Below are positions 1-7,848 of a stretch of DNA of 50,595 bases, piece by piece. Source of the stretch: Streptomyces misionensis (lineage in GTDB: Bacteria; Actinomycetota; Actinomycetes; Streptomycetales; Streptomycetaceae); assembly GCF_007896895.1 (NCBI RefSeq), contig NZ_VOGW01000006.1:1-50595 (forward strand), given 5' to 3'. The stretch's first letter is position 1. Every line of letters begins with the position of its first letter. Under the pieces are notes generated by a model. That model was given only the letters and a program-made list of their open reading frames with translations. It was not told the origin of the DNA and did not search any database. A program made the position numbers and the translations under genes.

Positions 1-140
1 GTCGGCACCGCCGCCGTCGACCGCTTCCTGCGGCCGGTCGCCTGCCAGTCCTGGCCCCGGCACCTGCTCCCGCCCCCCTGCGGGACGACAACCCGTGGAA
101 GGTCCCGCAGCGGAGCTGAAAAATTGCCGAAGCGGAAAGA
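1..140. other. Left window edge, no gene recognised
   Basis: The first bases could hold the 3' end of a plus-strand gene entering from outside: one frame is open from the edge to a stop near position 119. Its peptide is low-complexity (Pro/Ala rich), I recognise no family, and I see no convincing coding signal on the other strand. The stretch next to the TetR start is regulatory and is described separately. Confidence 0.3.
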
Positions 141-170
141 TTGCCGAAAAGGCAAACTTGAATCTAGGGT
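123..170 (+). promoter_or_regulatory. Promoter of the first TetR gene, with repeats
   Basis: A -35-like TTGCCG (141-146) and a -10-like TAGGGT (165-170) are 18 bp apart. The -10 ends only 6 bp before the ATG at 177, and no Shine-Dalgarno sequence is visible, so the transcript is probably leaderless. ATTGCCGAA occurs twice as a direct repeat (123-131 and 140-148). TTGCC/GGCAA form an inverted repeat (141-155) over the -35, a plausible site for autorepression. Confidence 0.5.
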
Positions 171-176
171 GCTCGC

Positions 177-818
177 ATGGCATCCGCAGACGAGGACCGC
201 GCCACCGAGCAGCCCGGGCTCCGCGAACGCAAGAAACGGCAGACCCGGGCCGCACTGAGCCAGGCGGCGATCCGGCTGTGCGTCCTGCGCGGCTGGGCCG
301 ATGTGACGATCGAGCAGATCGCCGCCGAGGCCGGCGTCTCCGTGCGCACCTTCCGCAACTACTTCACGGGCAAGGCCGAGGCGATCGCCGCCGGGCACGT
401 GGAGCGGATGCTGCGCGTCGCCGACGAACTGCTCGCCCGCCCGGCCGGCGAACCGCTGTGGGACTCGCTGCTGCACGCCGTCCTCGGCCAGTTCGTGCCG
501 GCGGGCGCCGCGGCGGCGCCCGCGCCGCACCACGACCGCTGGCGCGAGGGAGTGCGGCTGATGCTCACCGAGCCCGCGCTGGCAGGCGAGATCGTCAAGG
601 CCAACGCGGCCGCCCAGCAGGCACTGGCCGGTGCCGTCGCACGACGCACCGGGACCGACGCCGAGCACGACCTCTACCCGAAGCTGGTCGCGGCGGCGGT
701 CGCGGCCGGCACCGCGGTCGCCGTCGAACACAGCCTGCGCGCCGAGGAGACCGCGCCGCTCGGCGCCGTCCTGGCCCAGGTCTTCGCGCAGCTGTCCGCC
801 GGCCTGCCCGTCCCCTGA
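177..818 (+). CDS. TetR/AcrR family transcriptional regulator
   Basis: A 213-aa protein of normal TetR length. Residues about 17-65 form the N-terminal helix-turn-helix domain, including IEQIAAEAGVSVRTFRNYF, followed by an Ala-rich helical ligand-binding region that resembles the TetR C-terminal family with a MftR-like fold. The ATG has no ribosome binding site but follows a good -10 by 6 bp, consistent with a leaderless message. It lies 63 bp upstream of a same-strand FAD monooxygenase, which it probably controls together with itself. The effector is unknown; the pairing suggests an aromatic or antibiotic-like substrate of the monooxygenase. Confidence 0.9.
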   Translation: MASADEDRATEQPGLRERKKRQTRAALSQAAIRLCVLRGWADVTIEQIAAEAGVSVRTFRNYFTGKAEAIAAGHVERMLRVADELLARPAGEPLWDSLLHAVLGQFVPAGAAAAPAPHHDRWREGVRLMLTEPALAGEIVKANAAAQQALAGAVARRTGTDAEHDLYPKLVAAAVAAGTAVAVEHSLRAEETAPLGAVLAQVFAQLSAGLPVP

Positions 819-881
819 TCCGACGCGCGGGCCACCGGCCTTCCGCGGCACCTCTTCCCTCCATCGCAAGGAGACCCGACC

Positions 882-2423
882 GTGACAGCCGACGTGATCA
901 TCGTGGGAGGCGGCCCCAACGGGCTGATGCTGGCCTGCGAGCTGAGCCTGGCCGGCATCCGCCCCCTCGTCCTGGAGCGGCACGCGGCGCCCGCCACCGA
1001 GCCCAAGGCCAATGGACTGCTGGGCCAGGTGGTGCGCCTGATCGACCACCGCGGCCTGTACGAGCCGCTCGGCGGCGGCGCGGAGCCCCCGGAACCCAAC
1101 TCCGCCTACGTCATGTTCGCCGCCATGGGCCTCGACCTCGGTCTGCTGGCGCGGAGCCCCGTCTTCGGCCTGGCCGTCCCGCAGCACCGCATCGTCGAGG
1201 TCCTGGAGCGGCGCGCCCTCGACCTCGGCGTCGAGATACGGCGCGGCCAACGGGTCACCTCCGTCGCCCAGGACGAGGACGGCGTCGCGGTGGAGGCCGA
1301 AGGGCCCGACGGCGTCCGGCGGTTGCGCGCCCGCTTCGTGGCCGGCGCGGACGGCGCGCACAGCGTGATCCGCAAGCTGTCCGGCATCGGCTTCCCCGGC
1401 GTCGGGTACGACCGGCGCACCAACCGCTCCGCCCACGCCACCGTGCCGGCCGACTGGATCGACCCGGCGAGCGGCGCGCTCGTCATCCCCGGCCACGGAC
1501 CGGTGCTGCCCTTCCTGCCGCACCGCACCGACCGCGGAGGCTTCTCCTACGCGCCGTTCCCCGGCCTGCCCCCGCTCATCAGCACCACCGAGTGGGACCA
1601 GCCCCCCGGCACCGGGCCGATGAGCCTGGAGGAGATGCGGGCGAGTGTCCACCGGGTGCTCGGCGTCGAGGTGCCGCTCGGCCCGCCCACCGGGCCCGGC
1701 CCGCATGTGCTGCGGCGGCTGGACGGCGGCAACACCCGGGTCGCCGAACGGTTCCGCGACCGCCGGGTCTTCCTCGTCGGCGACGCCGCCCACGTCTACG
1801 CCTCCGGCGGCGGTCCGGGACTGAACCTGGGCCTCCAGGACGCCGCCAACCTCGGCTGGAAACTCGCGGCCGCGCTGCACGAGACCGCCCCGCCCGGCCT
1901 CCTCGACACCTACGACACCGAACGCCGCCGGGCCGCCCGCCGCATGGTGCTCAACGCGCAGGCGCAGTCCGCACTCGACGCGCCGGGCAGCGACACCACC
2001 GCCCTGCGCGAACTGTTCGCCGAACTGCTCACCCACGAGCAGGTCGTCGGCCACCTCGCCGCCCTGGTCGCGGGCAGCGACGTGCGCTACGACATGGGCC
2101 TCGCCGACCCGCACCCCGCGGTCGGCCGCTTCGCCCCCGAGCTGGAGCTGGTCACCGCGACGAAGAAGGTCCGGCTCGCCGAACTCGCCAGGAACGCCCG
2201 CCCGCTCCTCCTCGATCTGACCGAGGAGCAGTCGCTGGCGAAGTCCCTGGGCGATGACGGCGACGCCGTCGACCACGTCGTCGCGCGGCGCGGCCCGGAG
2301 GGCCTCACCGGACTGCTGGTCCGCCCCGACGGCTATGTCGCCTGGGCCGGCGACTCGCCCCGCCCCGACGACACCGACCTCGCCGGGCTGCGCGCGGCCG
2401 TCCGCCGCTGGTTCCGGCCCTGA
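882..2423 (+). CDS. FAD-dependent aromatic monooxygenase (class A)
   Basis: A 513-aa group A flavoprotein hydroxylase of the PheA/TfdB/rifampicin-monooxygenase type. The Rossmann motif GGGPNG is at residues 9-14, the conserved Asp-Gly motif at D157-G158 (GADGAHSV) and the second FAD/ribityl motif GDAAH starts at G300. A C-terminal thioredoxin-like domain ends with RPDGYVAWAGD. Such enzymes use NAD(P)H and O2 to hydroxylate phenols, polyketides or antibiotics. The GTG start is preceded by AAGGAG at 8 bp. It is 63 bp behind the TetR gene, probably one operon. I cannot say whether the role is tailoring, catabolism or drug inactivation. Confidence 0.88.
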   Translation: MTADVIIVGGGPNGLMLACELSLAGIRPLVLERHAAPATEPKANGLLGQVVRLIDHRGLYEPLGGGAEPPEPNSAYVMFAAMGLDLGLLARSPVFGLAVPQHRIVEVLERRALDLGVEIRRGQRVTSVAQDEDGVAVEAEGPDGVRRLRARFVAGADGAHSVIRKLSGIGFPGVGYDRRTNRSAHATVPADWIDPASGALVIPGHGPVLPFLPHRTDRGGFSYAPFPGLPPLISTTEWDQPPGTGPMSLEEMRASVHRVLGVEVPLGPPTGPGPHVLRRLDGGNTRVAERFRDRRVFLVGDAAHVYASGGGPGLNLGLQDAANLGWKLAAALHETAPPGLLDTYDTERRRAARRMVLNAQAQSALDAPGSDTTALRELFAELLTHEQVVGHLAALVAGSDVRYDMGLADPHPAVGRFAPELELVTATKKVRLAELARNARPLLLDLTEEQSLAKSLGDDGDAVDHVVARRGPEGLTGLLVRPDGYVAWAGDSPRPDDTDLAGLRAAVRRWFRP

Positions 2424-2434
2424 GCATCGGCGCT

Positions 2435-2470
2435 CCGGGCCGCCCGCCCCGCCGAGGGCGGGCGGCCCGG
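2435..2470. terminator. Bidirectional hairpin terminator between convergent genes
   Basis: A perfect 15-bp stem: the left arm is 2435-2449 (CCGGGCCGCCCGCCC), the loop is CGCCGA and the right arm is 2456-2470. It sits 11 bp after the monooxygenase stop and 30 bp from the stop of the convergent metallo-beta-lactamase gene. There is no U tract, as is usual in Streptomyces. Confidence 0.85.
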
Positions 2471-2500
2471 CTCCCGGACGACGCCGCTCGCGCGTTCCGG

Positions 2501-3349
2501 TCAGCGGGGGCCGTCGTCCAGGGCGAAGCGCAGATAGCGCTCCGCGGAGCGGCGGACGGCCTCCGACCCGCCGTGGGTGACCACCCGTCCCCAGAACGCC
2601 CCGTAGACGCGCGCGAACTCGAAGGGTTCGACCAGGGCGAGCGCGCGGCGGATGGTGCGCGGCCGCTCCGGGACGAAGTTGGGGATGCTGTACATGAAGC
2701 TCACCCACCGGCGGTCCGCCACCACCATGAAGATGTCGCCGCTGAACAGCGCGCCCCGCCCGTCCGGGTCGTCGGCCCAGTGCAGCACGGTGCCCCCGGC
2801 GAAGTGCGTGCCCGCGTTGATCAGCGTCAGCCCGTCCGCGATCCGATGGGTGTCACCGGACCAGTACTCGACCACCCCGTCGGGCCGGGGGACCCACTCG
2901 CGGTCCGCGGCGTGGACGTAGACCGGGGCGTCGAAGGCGCGGCCCCACTCGGTCATGGTGCCGTAGAAGTGCGGATGGCTGACGGCGATCGCGCTGATCC
3001 CGCCCAACCGCTCGACCTCGGCGGCGAGTTCGTCGTCGAGGTAGCCCAGGCAGTCCCACAGCACGTTCCCGGCCGGCGAGCGGATCAGCAGCGCGCGCTG
3101 GCCGATCCCCACCGCCGGCTCCGTGCCGACGCCGATCACCCCGGGCCCCTCCTCCTCCAGCCTGCCGCGGTGGCCCTCGGCGCGCAGTTCGGCGAGGCTG
3201 GTCCACTGCTGGCCGTCCCAGCCGACGTACTGGCGTTCGTCCAGGCAGACGGGGCAGTCCTCGCGCGGTTCCGCGTACTGCACCGCGCAGGTGCGGCAGA
3301 TCGGCAGCTGCCGCCCCCGCACCGGCGAGGGTCGTTTCGACGACGGCAT
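2501..3349 (-). CDS. Metallo-beta-lactamase-fold protein with N-terminal zinc ribbon
   Basis: A 282-aa protein. The start is the ATG at 3349, preceded by GGAGG at 5 bp; the frame stays open far upstream but without a better start. Residues about 14-35 hold two Cys-x2-Cys pairs (CRTC and CPVC), a small zinc ribbon. The rest follows the metallo-beta-lactamase fold: a beta strand ending in SHPHFYGTM, then GTHFAGGT, and FSGDIF with the metal-bridging Asp. The canonical HxHxDH is reduced to HPHFYG, so the second half of the metal site is lost and the activity may differ from hydrolases of this superfamily. It converges on the upstream monooxygenase and has no close upstream partner. Confidence 0.8.
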   Translation of the reverse strand: MPSSKRPSPVRGRQLPICRTCAVQYAEPREDCPVCLDERQYVGWDGQQWTSLAELRAEGHRGRLEEEGPGVIGVGTEPAVGIGQRALLIRSPAGNVLWDCLGYLDDELAAEVERLGGISAIAVSHPHFYGTMTEWGRAFDAPVYVHAADREWVPRPDGVVEYWSGDTHRIADGLTLINAGTHFAGGTVLHWADDPDGRGALFSGDIFMVVADRRWVSFMYSIPNFVPERPRTIRRALALVEPFEFARVYGAFWGRVVTHGGSEAVRRSAERYLRFALDDGPR

Positions 3350-3784
3350 GGGAACCTCCGGTCGGTGGGTGTCGATGACGTCTCGTGACCCGGAGCCTAG
3401 GAACAGGCGGGCGCCGGGCGCGTCGGTCCCCGGTCGCGTCGCCGTTCGGTCCTTGGCCCTGGGCCGAACGGGGACCGCGCGGTGGCGGCTCACCGGATCG
3501 GCGAGTCCAGGAGTGCAGGGCCGTGCGGCCACGCGCCCAGACCACGGGCGGAGTTCGGGTGCCCGTGCGCGACCACGGTCTGCCACCGTTTCCTCGGCCG
3601 GCCCTCGTGGTCCCGGAGGCGTCTGACGCGGACTCTGCGGGAAGCGGCCGGACGATGGACACGTGCCGGCGGGGCCGGCCGCAGGGGACACGGGGACCAC
3701 GGCTGCGGGCCCACCGCGGCCCGGGTACGCGGGGTGCGTGCCCGGGCTGTGCGGTCCGGTGCCCGACGGGCCGGCCGGTCCGTG
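3350..3784. other. Intergenic region without a recognised gene
   Basis: 435 bp between two minus-strand genes. All six frames give Arg/Pro/Gly-rich peptides typical of non-coding GC-rich DNA. It holds the promoter region of the metallo-beta-lactamase-fold gene at its left end and a strong hairpin (3719-3747) at its right end. Confidence 0.6.
3719..3747 (-). terminator. Hairpin terminator after the SRPBCC gene
   Basis: Twelve-base arms GCCCGGGTACGC and GCGTGCCCGGGC pair (one G-T wobble) around the loop GGGGT. It lies about 38 bp beyond the stop of the minus-strand SRPBCC gene and separates that operon from the metallo-beta-lactamase-fold gene. Confidence 0.65.
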
Positions 3785-4204
3785 TCAGGCGGCGAGGGTC
3801 TCGTGCAGGGCGTCGAGGCCGTCGCGGTAGATGCCGGTGAAGAGTTCCACGACCTGGTCCTCGGTGGCGCCGTCGGGGTTGAAGCGGCCGGACCACTGGA
3901 CCTCGGCGGCGTTCTCCCGCCCGGGGATCGCGTGGACCCGGATGGTGGAGACGTAGCCGTTGACGGGGAAGGGCGCCTGGAGGATGGCGTAGCTGTAGTG
4001 GCGCTCGGTCTCGTTGAAGTCCACGAGGCGCTCGATGATGACGTCGCCCTCGGGGTTCTTCAGCCGACGGACCCGGCCGCCTTCGAGCGGGGTGCTCTCG
4101 GGGATGTAGGGGAGCCAGTCGGGCAGGGCGTCGAAGCCGCCGATGAGGCTCCACACCTTCTCGGGGGAGGCGGGCACGGTGCGGCTGACGGAGGTGGAGG
4201 CCAT
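3785..4204 (-). CDS. SRPBCC (polyketide cyclase/START-like) protein
   Basis: A 139-aa protein. It opens with the family signature SRTVPASPEKVWSLIGGFDALPD near the N-terminus, alternates beta strands and ends in a long C-terminal helix (FTGIYRDGLDALHETLAA). The size is that of single-domain SRPBCC proteins, which bind hydrophobic ligands in a helix-grip cavity; some act as cyclases or dehydratases. The ATG at 4204 has GGAGAAAG upstream. It follows the aldo/keto reductase on the same strand with a 44-bp gap, so the two probably share a transcript. No catalytic residue set can be assigned. Confidence 0.85.
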   Translation of the reverse strand: MASTSVSRTVPASPEKVWSLIGGFDALPDWLPYIPESTPLEGGRVRRLKNPEGDVIIERLVDFNETERHYSYAILQAPFPVNGYVSTIRVHAIPGRENAAEVQWSGRFNPDGATEDQVVELFTGIYRDGLDALHETLAA

Positions 4205-4248
4205 GGTCTTTCTCCGGGATTCTGGTACTGGCGTGAGGACTTCGGGGA

Positions 4249-5259
4249 TCAGGCGCCGTTGGGCAGCGGGGCGGCCGGGCTGACCAGACCGGCGGCGCGC
4301 AGGTCGTGCCAGAACGCGGCGGGGACCGTCTCGTTCAGTGCGGCGACGTCCTCGGCGATCCGGCTCGGGCGGGTCGCGCCGGGGACGACGGCGGCGGCCA
4401 CCGGGTGGGCCAGCGAGAACTGCAGCGCGGCGGCCTTGATGCCGACGCCGTGCTTGGCGGCCAAGGCCTTCAGGCGCTCGACGCGCTCGACGATCTCCCG
4501 CGGGGCCTGCTGGTACTCGAAGTGGGCGCCGCCGGCGAGGATGCCGGAGCTGTAGGGGCCGCCGACGACCATGTCGACGTTCTGCTCCTGGGCCATCGGG
4601 AGCAGGCGCTGGAGGGCGTGCTCGTGGTCGAGGAGGGTGTAGCGGCCGGCCAGCAGGAACCCGTCGGGCCGCGGCTCGTCGAGGGCCAGGGTCATCTCGA
4701 TCGGCTCGGTCTTGTTCACACCCAGGCCCCAGGCCTTGATGACGCCCTCGTCGCGCAGGCGGGACAGGACGCGGAAGGCGCCGGTGCGGGCCTCCTCGAA
4801 CTTCTGCACCCACAGGTCGCCGTGGAAGTCCTGGGCGATGTCGTGGACCCAGACGATGTCGAGACGGTCGACGCCCAGGCGCTTGAGGCTGCCCTCGATG
4901 GAGCGCTCGGTGGCGTCGGCGGTCCACTCGTGGACGATCTTGTTGGGGTTGCCGTGCTCGAAGATCCCGCCCTTCTCGCCGAGGTCGCGGGCGCCCTCCT
5001 CCAGTTCGTCGAGGATGACGCGGCCGACCTTGGTCGACAGGACGTAGGAGTCGCGCGGCTTGGTGGAGATCACCTGGCCCAGGCGCTGCTCGGAGAGGCC
5101 GGCGCCGTAGAAGGGGGCGGTGTCGTAGTAGCGGATGCCCTGGTCCCAGGCGGCTTCGACGGTGGCACGGGCCTCGTCGTCGGGGATCGCGCGGAACATG
5201 TTGCCGAGCGGCGCGGTGCCGAAGCCGAGCTTGCCGGGGAGGATTTCCTTGAGCGACAT
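4249..5259 (-). CDS. Aldo/keto reductase
   Basis: A 336-aa NADPH-dependent oxidoreductase with a TIM-barrel fold. The catalytic tetrad is visible: D46 and Y51 in YYDTAPFYG, K77 in LSTKVG and H139 in IVWVHD. The sequence resembles the D-threo-aldose 1-dehydrogenase/pyridoxal 4-dehydrogenase branch (GFGTAPLGNM near the N-terminus). The ATG at 5259 has AAAGG 7 bp upstream. It is first in an operon with the SRPBCC gene. Its upstream region holds copies of a motif that also lies before the MarR gene at 6.8 kb, so it is a likely MarR target. Confidence 0.9.
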   Translation of the reverse strand: MSLKEILPGKLGFGTAPLGNMFRAIPDDEARATVEAAWDQGIRYYDTAPFYGAGLSEQRLGQVISTKPRDSYVLSTKVGRVILDELEEGARDLGEKGGIFEHGNPNKIVHEWTADATERSIEGSLKRLGVDRLDIVWVHDIAQDFHGDLWVQKFEEARTGAFRVLSRLRDEGVIKAWGLGVNKTEPIEMTLALDEPRPDGFLLAGRYTLLDHEHALQRLLPMAQEQNVDMVVGGPYSSGILAGGAHFEYQQAPREIVERVERLKALAAKHGVGIKAAALQFSLAHPVAAAVVPGATRPSRIAEDVAALNETVPAAFWHDLRAAGLVSPAAPLPNGA

Positions 5260-5345
5260 GATGGTGCCTTTTCGATCAGTGGTGCCGGGGGTACTGGCAC
5301 CCCGGCGTGGGGGGAGGCCGGAGCGGAACGGACGCCCCAGCGCTT

Positions 5346-5410
5346 GGCGCCTGCAATAGATGCAGGAGCGTTTTACGAGTAAAGACAATAATTGCAGACG
5401 CCTTGTAATG
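5346..5410 (-). promoter_or_regulatory. Repeat-rich promoter region of the aldo/keto reductase
   Basis: The element GGCGnCTGCAA appears at 5346-5356 (plus strand) and at 5392-5402 (minus strand); a third copy lies before the MarR gene (6873-6883). Also present are a perfect inverted repeat CCTGCA-N5-TGCAGG (5350-5366), TTTAC-N2-GTAAA (5372-5383), and a MarR-like TTG-N5-CAA (5403-5413). The AT-rich composition contrasts with the surroundings and fits a regulated promoter. Confidence 0.5.
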
Positions 5411-5443
5411 CAAGTGGTGCCCCCACCCCCTGTCGCACCCGTC

Positions 5444-5800
5444 TCAGGGGAAGATCGTGGGCACCAGACCGCCGTCGACGCCGAGCGCCCTGCGCGTGGT
5501 CGCCGAGGCCTGCTCCGACGCCACGTAGGTGATCATGGCGGCCACCTCGTGGGGCCGGATGAGGCGGATGTCGGCCTCGGGCGGTTTCCGGATCAGCTCG
5601 GCCGTCCCTTCGGCCGTCCCCACGTCGGCCGTGATGCCGCGGCCGCCGATCCGCTTCGCCGTCTCGGCGACACGGTCGGCGTTGCGGCCGATGACCACGA
5701 CGTCGGCCCCGGCCGAGGCGAGCGCCTTCGTGGTCGCCTCTCCGATTCCGGCCGTCGACCCGGTGACCAGCGCGGTACGTCCACTGAGATCGATCTGCGT
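5444..5800 (-). pseudogene. SDR oxidoreductase remnant, internal deletion, lost start
   Basis: About 118 codons remain of a short-chain dehydrogenase normally near 260 aa. The N-terminal NAD-binding part is intact (LSGRTALVTGSTAGIGEA and RGITADVGTAEG), then at PEADI the frame jumps straight to a C-terminal stretch (RLIRPHEVAAMITYVASE, ending VDGGLVPTIFP). The in-frame deletion removes the catalytic Ser, Tyr and Lys. At the expected start there is ACG (5798-5800) instead of ATG, correctly spaced behind an AGAGGTG ribosome binding site, so the start codon also appears mutated. Confidence 0.8.
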
Positions 5801-6326
5801 CGGGCGAACACCTCTTCGGGAGTGGTCGCGGCCCATCGGCGGCGGGTCGCGTCTGTTCGTGCCTACGCCGCCCCGGTGTCCGTTCGGACCTCGGTGCGGT
5901 TGGACTCGGCCCATGGCGTGCGGCGGCCCGTGCGGTCGATGCGGTGGTGGGTCAGGGCGCCGGCGGCGACGCGCCTGCCCTGGTGCGGGGCGGCGGACGG
6001 GTGCCGCCGGGGGCGAGGGTGGCCGAGGGGACCGGTCCGGGGAGGCTGCTCCGGCTCCCTTTCTCGCGCCACTTCGGAGGGGTCGCGGGCCGCGCCACGG
6101 CTCGCAGGGCCGGGCGGTCGTCCGCGCCGACGCGCTCCACGTCCGCCGGCGCGCTCCACCCCGCCGGTGGGCGCCATGGGCGGCCGGAACCGACTCGGGT
6201 GGCCGTCGGAGCCGACCTGGGCGGCCGGAACCGACTCGGACGGCTCCATGAAGAATCCCCGCCGGACCAGGGGACCGCGCGGGGAACTAGCCCATTCGGG
6301 TGCTTTTGTGTGTGCTCACGCCCGGA
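5801..6326. other. Intergenic region with a short tandem repeat
   Basis: 526 bp between the SDR remnant and the MarR gene. Open frames here are Arg/Pro-rich and show no recognisable family. The only structure I see is the 41-bp-period repeat at 6177-6239. Confidence 0.6.
6177..6239. repeat. Two 22-bp direct repeats, 41-bp period
   Basis: Identical 22-bp copies at 6177-6198 and 6218-6239, each beginning TGGGCGGCCGG and ending ACCGACTCGG. The spacer between them is a degenerate version of the same words. They lie in non-coding sequence; the function is unknown. Confidence 0.85.
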
Positions 6327-6794
6327 CTACTGCCGACGCACCGGAACGTCCAGCGCCTCCACGGCCTCGACCAGCGGGGTCAGGTCGGGGTTCTTCGCGG
6401 CCTCGTCGAGCGCCTCCCGGAGGGCGGCGTCGTTGGTCGGCCGTGCTTCCTCCAGGAGCTTCAGGCCGGCTTCGGTGACGTCGGTGTAGATGCCACGGCG
6501 GTCGGTCGGGCACAGGTACCGGGAGAGCAGATGGCGGTCCTCCAGGCGGCTGACCAGGCGGGTCGTGGCGCTCTGGCTGAGCACGACCGCGTCGGCGACC
6601 TGCTTCATCTGCAGATGCCCGCCTTCGCCGTCGTGCTGGCGGCTGAGCACGTCGAGCAGCGAGTACTCCCGCACGCTCAGGTCGTGCCGGGACTGCAGGG
6701 CGCGCTCGATGTGCGCCTCGATCTTGCCGTGCAGGAGGGAGAGGGCGCCCCAGCCGCTGGCGAGAGCGGTGAGTGCGGGGTCCGTGGCGGTCAT
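6327..6794 (-). CDS. MarR family transcriptional regulator
   Basis: A 155-aa winged-helix regulator. The recognition region reads HLQMKQVADAVVLSQSATTRLVSRLEDRHLL, followed by the wing with LCPTDRRGIYTDVTEAG, both typical of MarR. The ATG at 6794 is chosen because AGGAG lies upstream and the resulting length is normal; the ATG at 6842 has no ribosome binding site and would sit inside the AT-rich promoter. The shared motif at 6873 and before the aldo/keto reductase suggests it controls itself and that operon. Ligands of such MarR proteins are often phenolic compounds or oxidants. Confidence 0.9.
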   Translation of the reverse strand: MTATDPALTALASGWGALSLLHGKIEAHIERALQSRHDLSVREYSLLDVLSRQHDGEGGHLQMKQVADAVVLSQSATTRLVSRLEDRHLLSRYLCPTDRRGIYTDVTEAGLKLLEEARPTNDAALREALDEAAKNPDLTPLVEAVEALDVPVRRQ

Positions 6795-6842
6795 GGGGTC
6801 CGGGTCTCCTTCCGGGGAGGGCTGAGATACAGGATAAGCCAT

Positions 6843-6890
6843 GATTTGAAATATGCGCTAGGGTCAATATAAGGCGACTGCAAGTATCTG
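6843..6890 (-). promoter_or_regulatory. MarR promoter/operator region
   Basis: Low-GC island with ATTTGAAAT, TTATAT (minus strand) and GGCGACTGCAA (6873-6883), the latter shared with the aldo/keto reductase promoter. GCAA-N7-TTGC (6880-6894 region) forms an inverted repeat. Exact -35 and -10 assignment is uncertain. Confidence 0.45.
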
Positions 6891-7386
6891 TTGCTGCGCG
6901 CATCTGTCCGTGGTGCGGCGGCCATGGCGTCCCCGCCGTTCGCCCCACCCTCAGCACCGCCGAGTTCGGTCGGCTCCCGATCCGGCGAGACGAGATGGTG
7001 GCCGCTGGTCGTCGCCGTCGAACGCGTCGTGGACGCGACGACGGCGGTCCGGGTGCGCGCCGGACACGGCGCGCCGTCGCCGGACCCAAACGAGGTCGGC
7101 CAGGTCGCTTCACCCGCGGTGCACTGTCGCGGGCCGTGCGCCGGCCCGGGGCGATCACGCGGGCGCGTACGGCACCGCAGGAGCGGGTGAACGGCGTGCT
7201 CGGACCCCTGTGCCAGGAGGTCTCGGCGGCCTGGCGAAGGCTTCCCTGCGGAGCCACGGAAGCCGTGCGAGAAGGCCGTGAGCGGGCCTCTTCCGCCCAG
7301 CCGGTGCCCGCGAGGACGCCGGCCTTCCCCGCGCGGCACGGCCGGGAGCCCGACGACGGGCCATCGGCGTCCGCCGGGGTGCCCGG
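6891..7386. other. Non-coding stretch upstream of the MarR gene
   Basis: About 500 bp with long but uninformative open frames in several phases. I recognise no domain and no ribosome binding site linked to a plausible protein. It probably represents decayed sequence next to the permease remnant. Confidence 0.5.
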
Positions 7387-7596
7387 CCGTTCCGGGCGGC
7401 GCGTGCGGGACAGGGTGAGAACGCCATAGGAGACGAGCGCGACGCCGAGGGGCGCGGGAGCCGCCCACGGTCCGTGGCGCGGCGATTCCCCGTAGAGCGT
7501 CACCCCGAGGAGGAAGCTGACCGCGGCGTCCCCGAGCGTGAGGGCCGGCTGGGAAGCGGTCAGCGGGCCCGCCCGCATGGCGTACCCCATCAGGAC
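7387..7596 (-). pseudogene. DMT/EamA permease C-terminal remnant
   Basis: About 70 codons on the minus strand read GPLTASQPALTLGDAAVSF, then LLGVTLYGE and APLGVALVSYGVLTLSRT. This is the terminal hairpin of Streptomyces DMT-type permeases (about 290 aa when whole): two hydrophobic helices with the typical LYGE turn. No start codon with ribosome binding site and no upstream transmembrane segments are present, so most of the gene is missing. Confidence 0.65.
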
Positions 7597-7848
7597 GCCC
7601 GCGTGAGGACGGCCAGGGACGCTGCCCGGGCCGCGCCGTGAGGGCGGCGCAGACCCGTCCCGACGGCACCCCGGCTCTGAACCACGCCGGCGCCGCACTG
7701 CCGCCGGCATACGGTGCTCGGCCCGCCGGCCCCTGACCTCGGTCGTGCCGTGGGCCGGCGCGCCGCAGCGCCGCCATGAGCGAGCCGTTCGCGGGGCGAG
7801 GATCATCCGGCGGCATCCGCCCCGCGTGGCGCCTTCCCCACGAGGGGA

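Noticed and set aside
95..2257. A 720-codon plus-strand open frame across the TetR and monooxygenase genes
   Set aside because: Its peptide is almost entirely Arg/Pro/Ala/Gly. It is a shadow of two genes with clear domains in other frames.
6177..6239. CRISPR array
   Set aside because: Only two repeat copies, no regular set of unique spacers and no cas genes.
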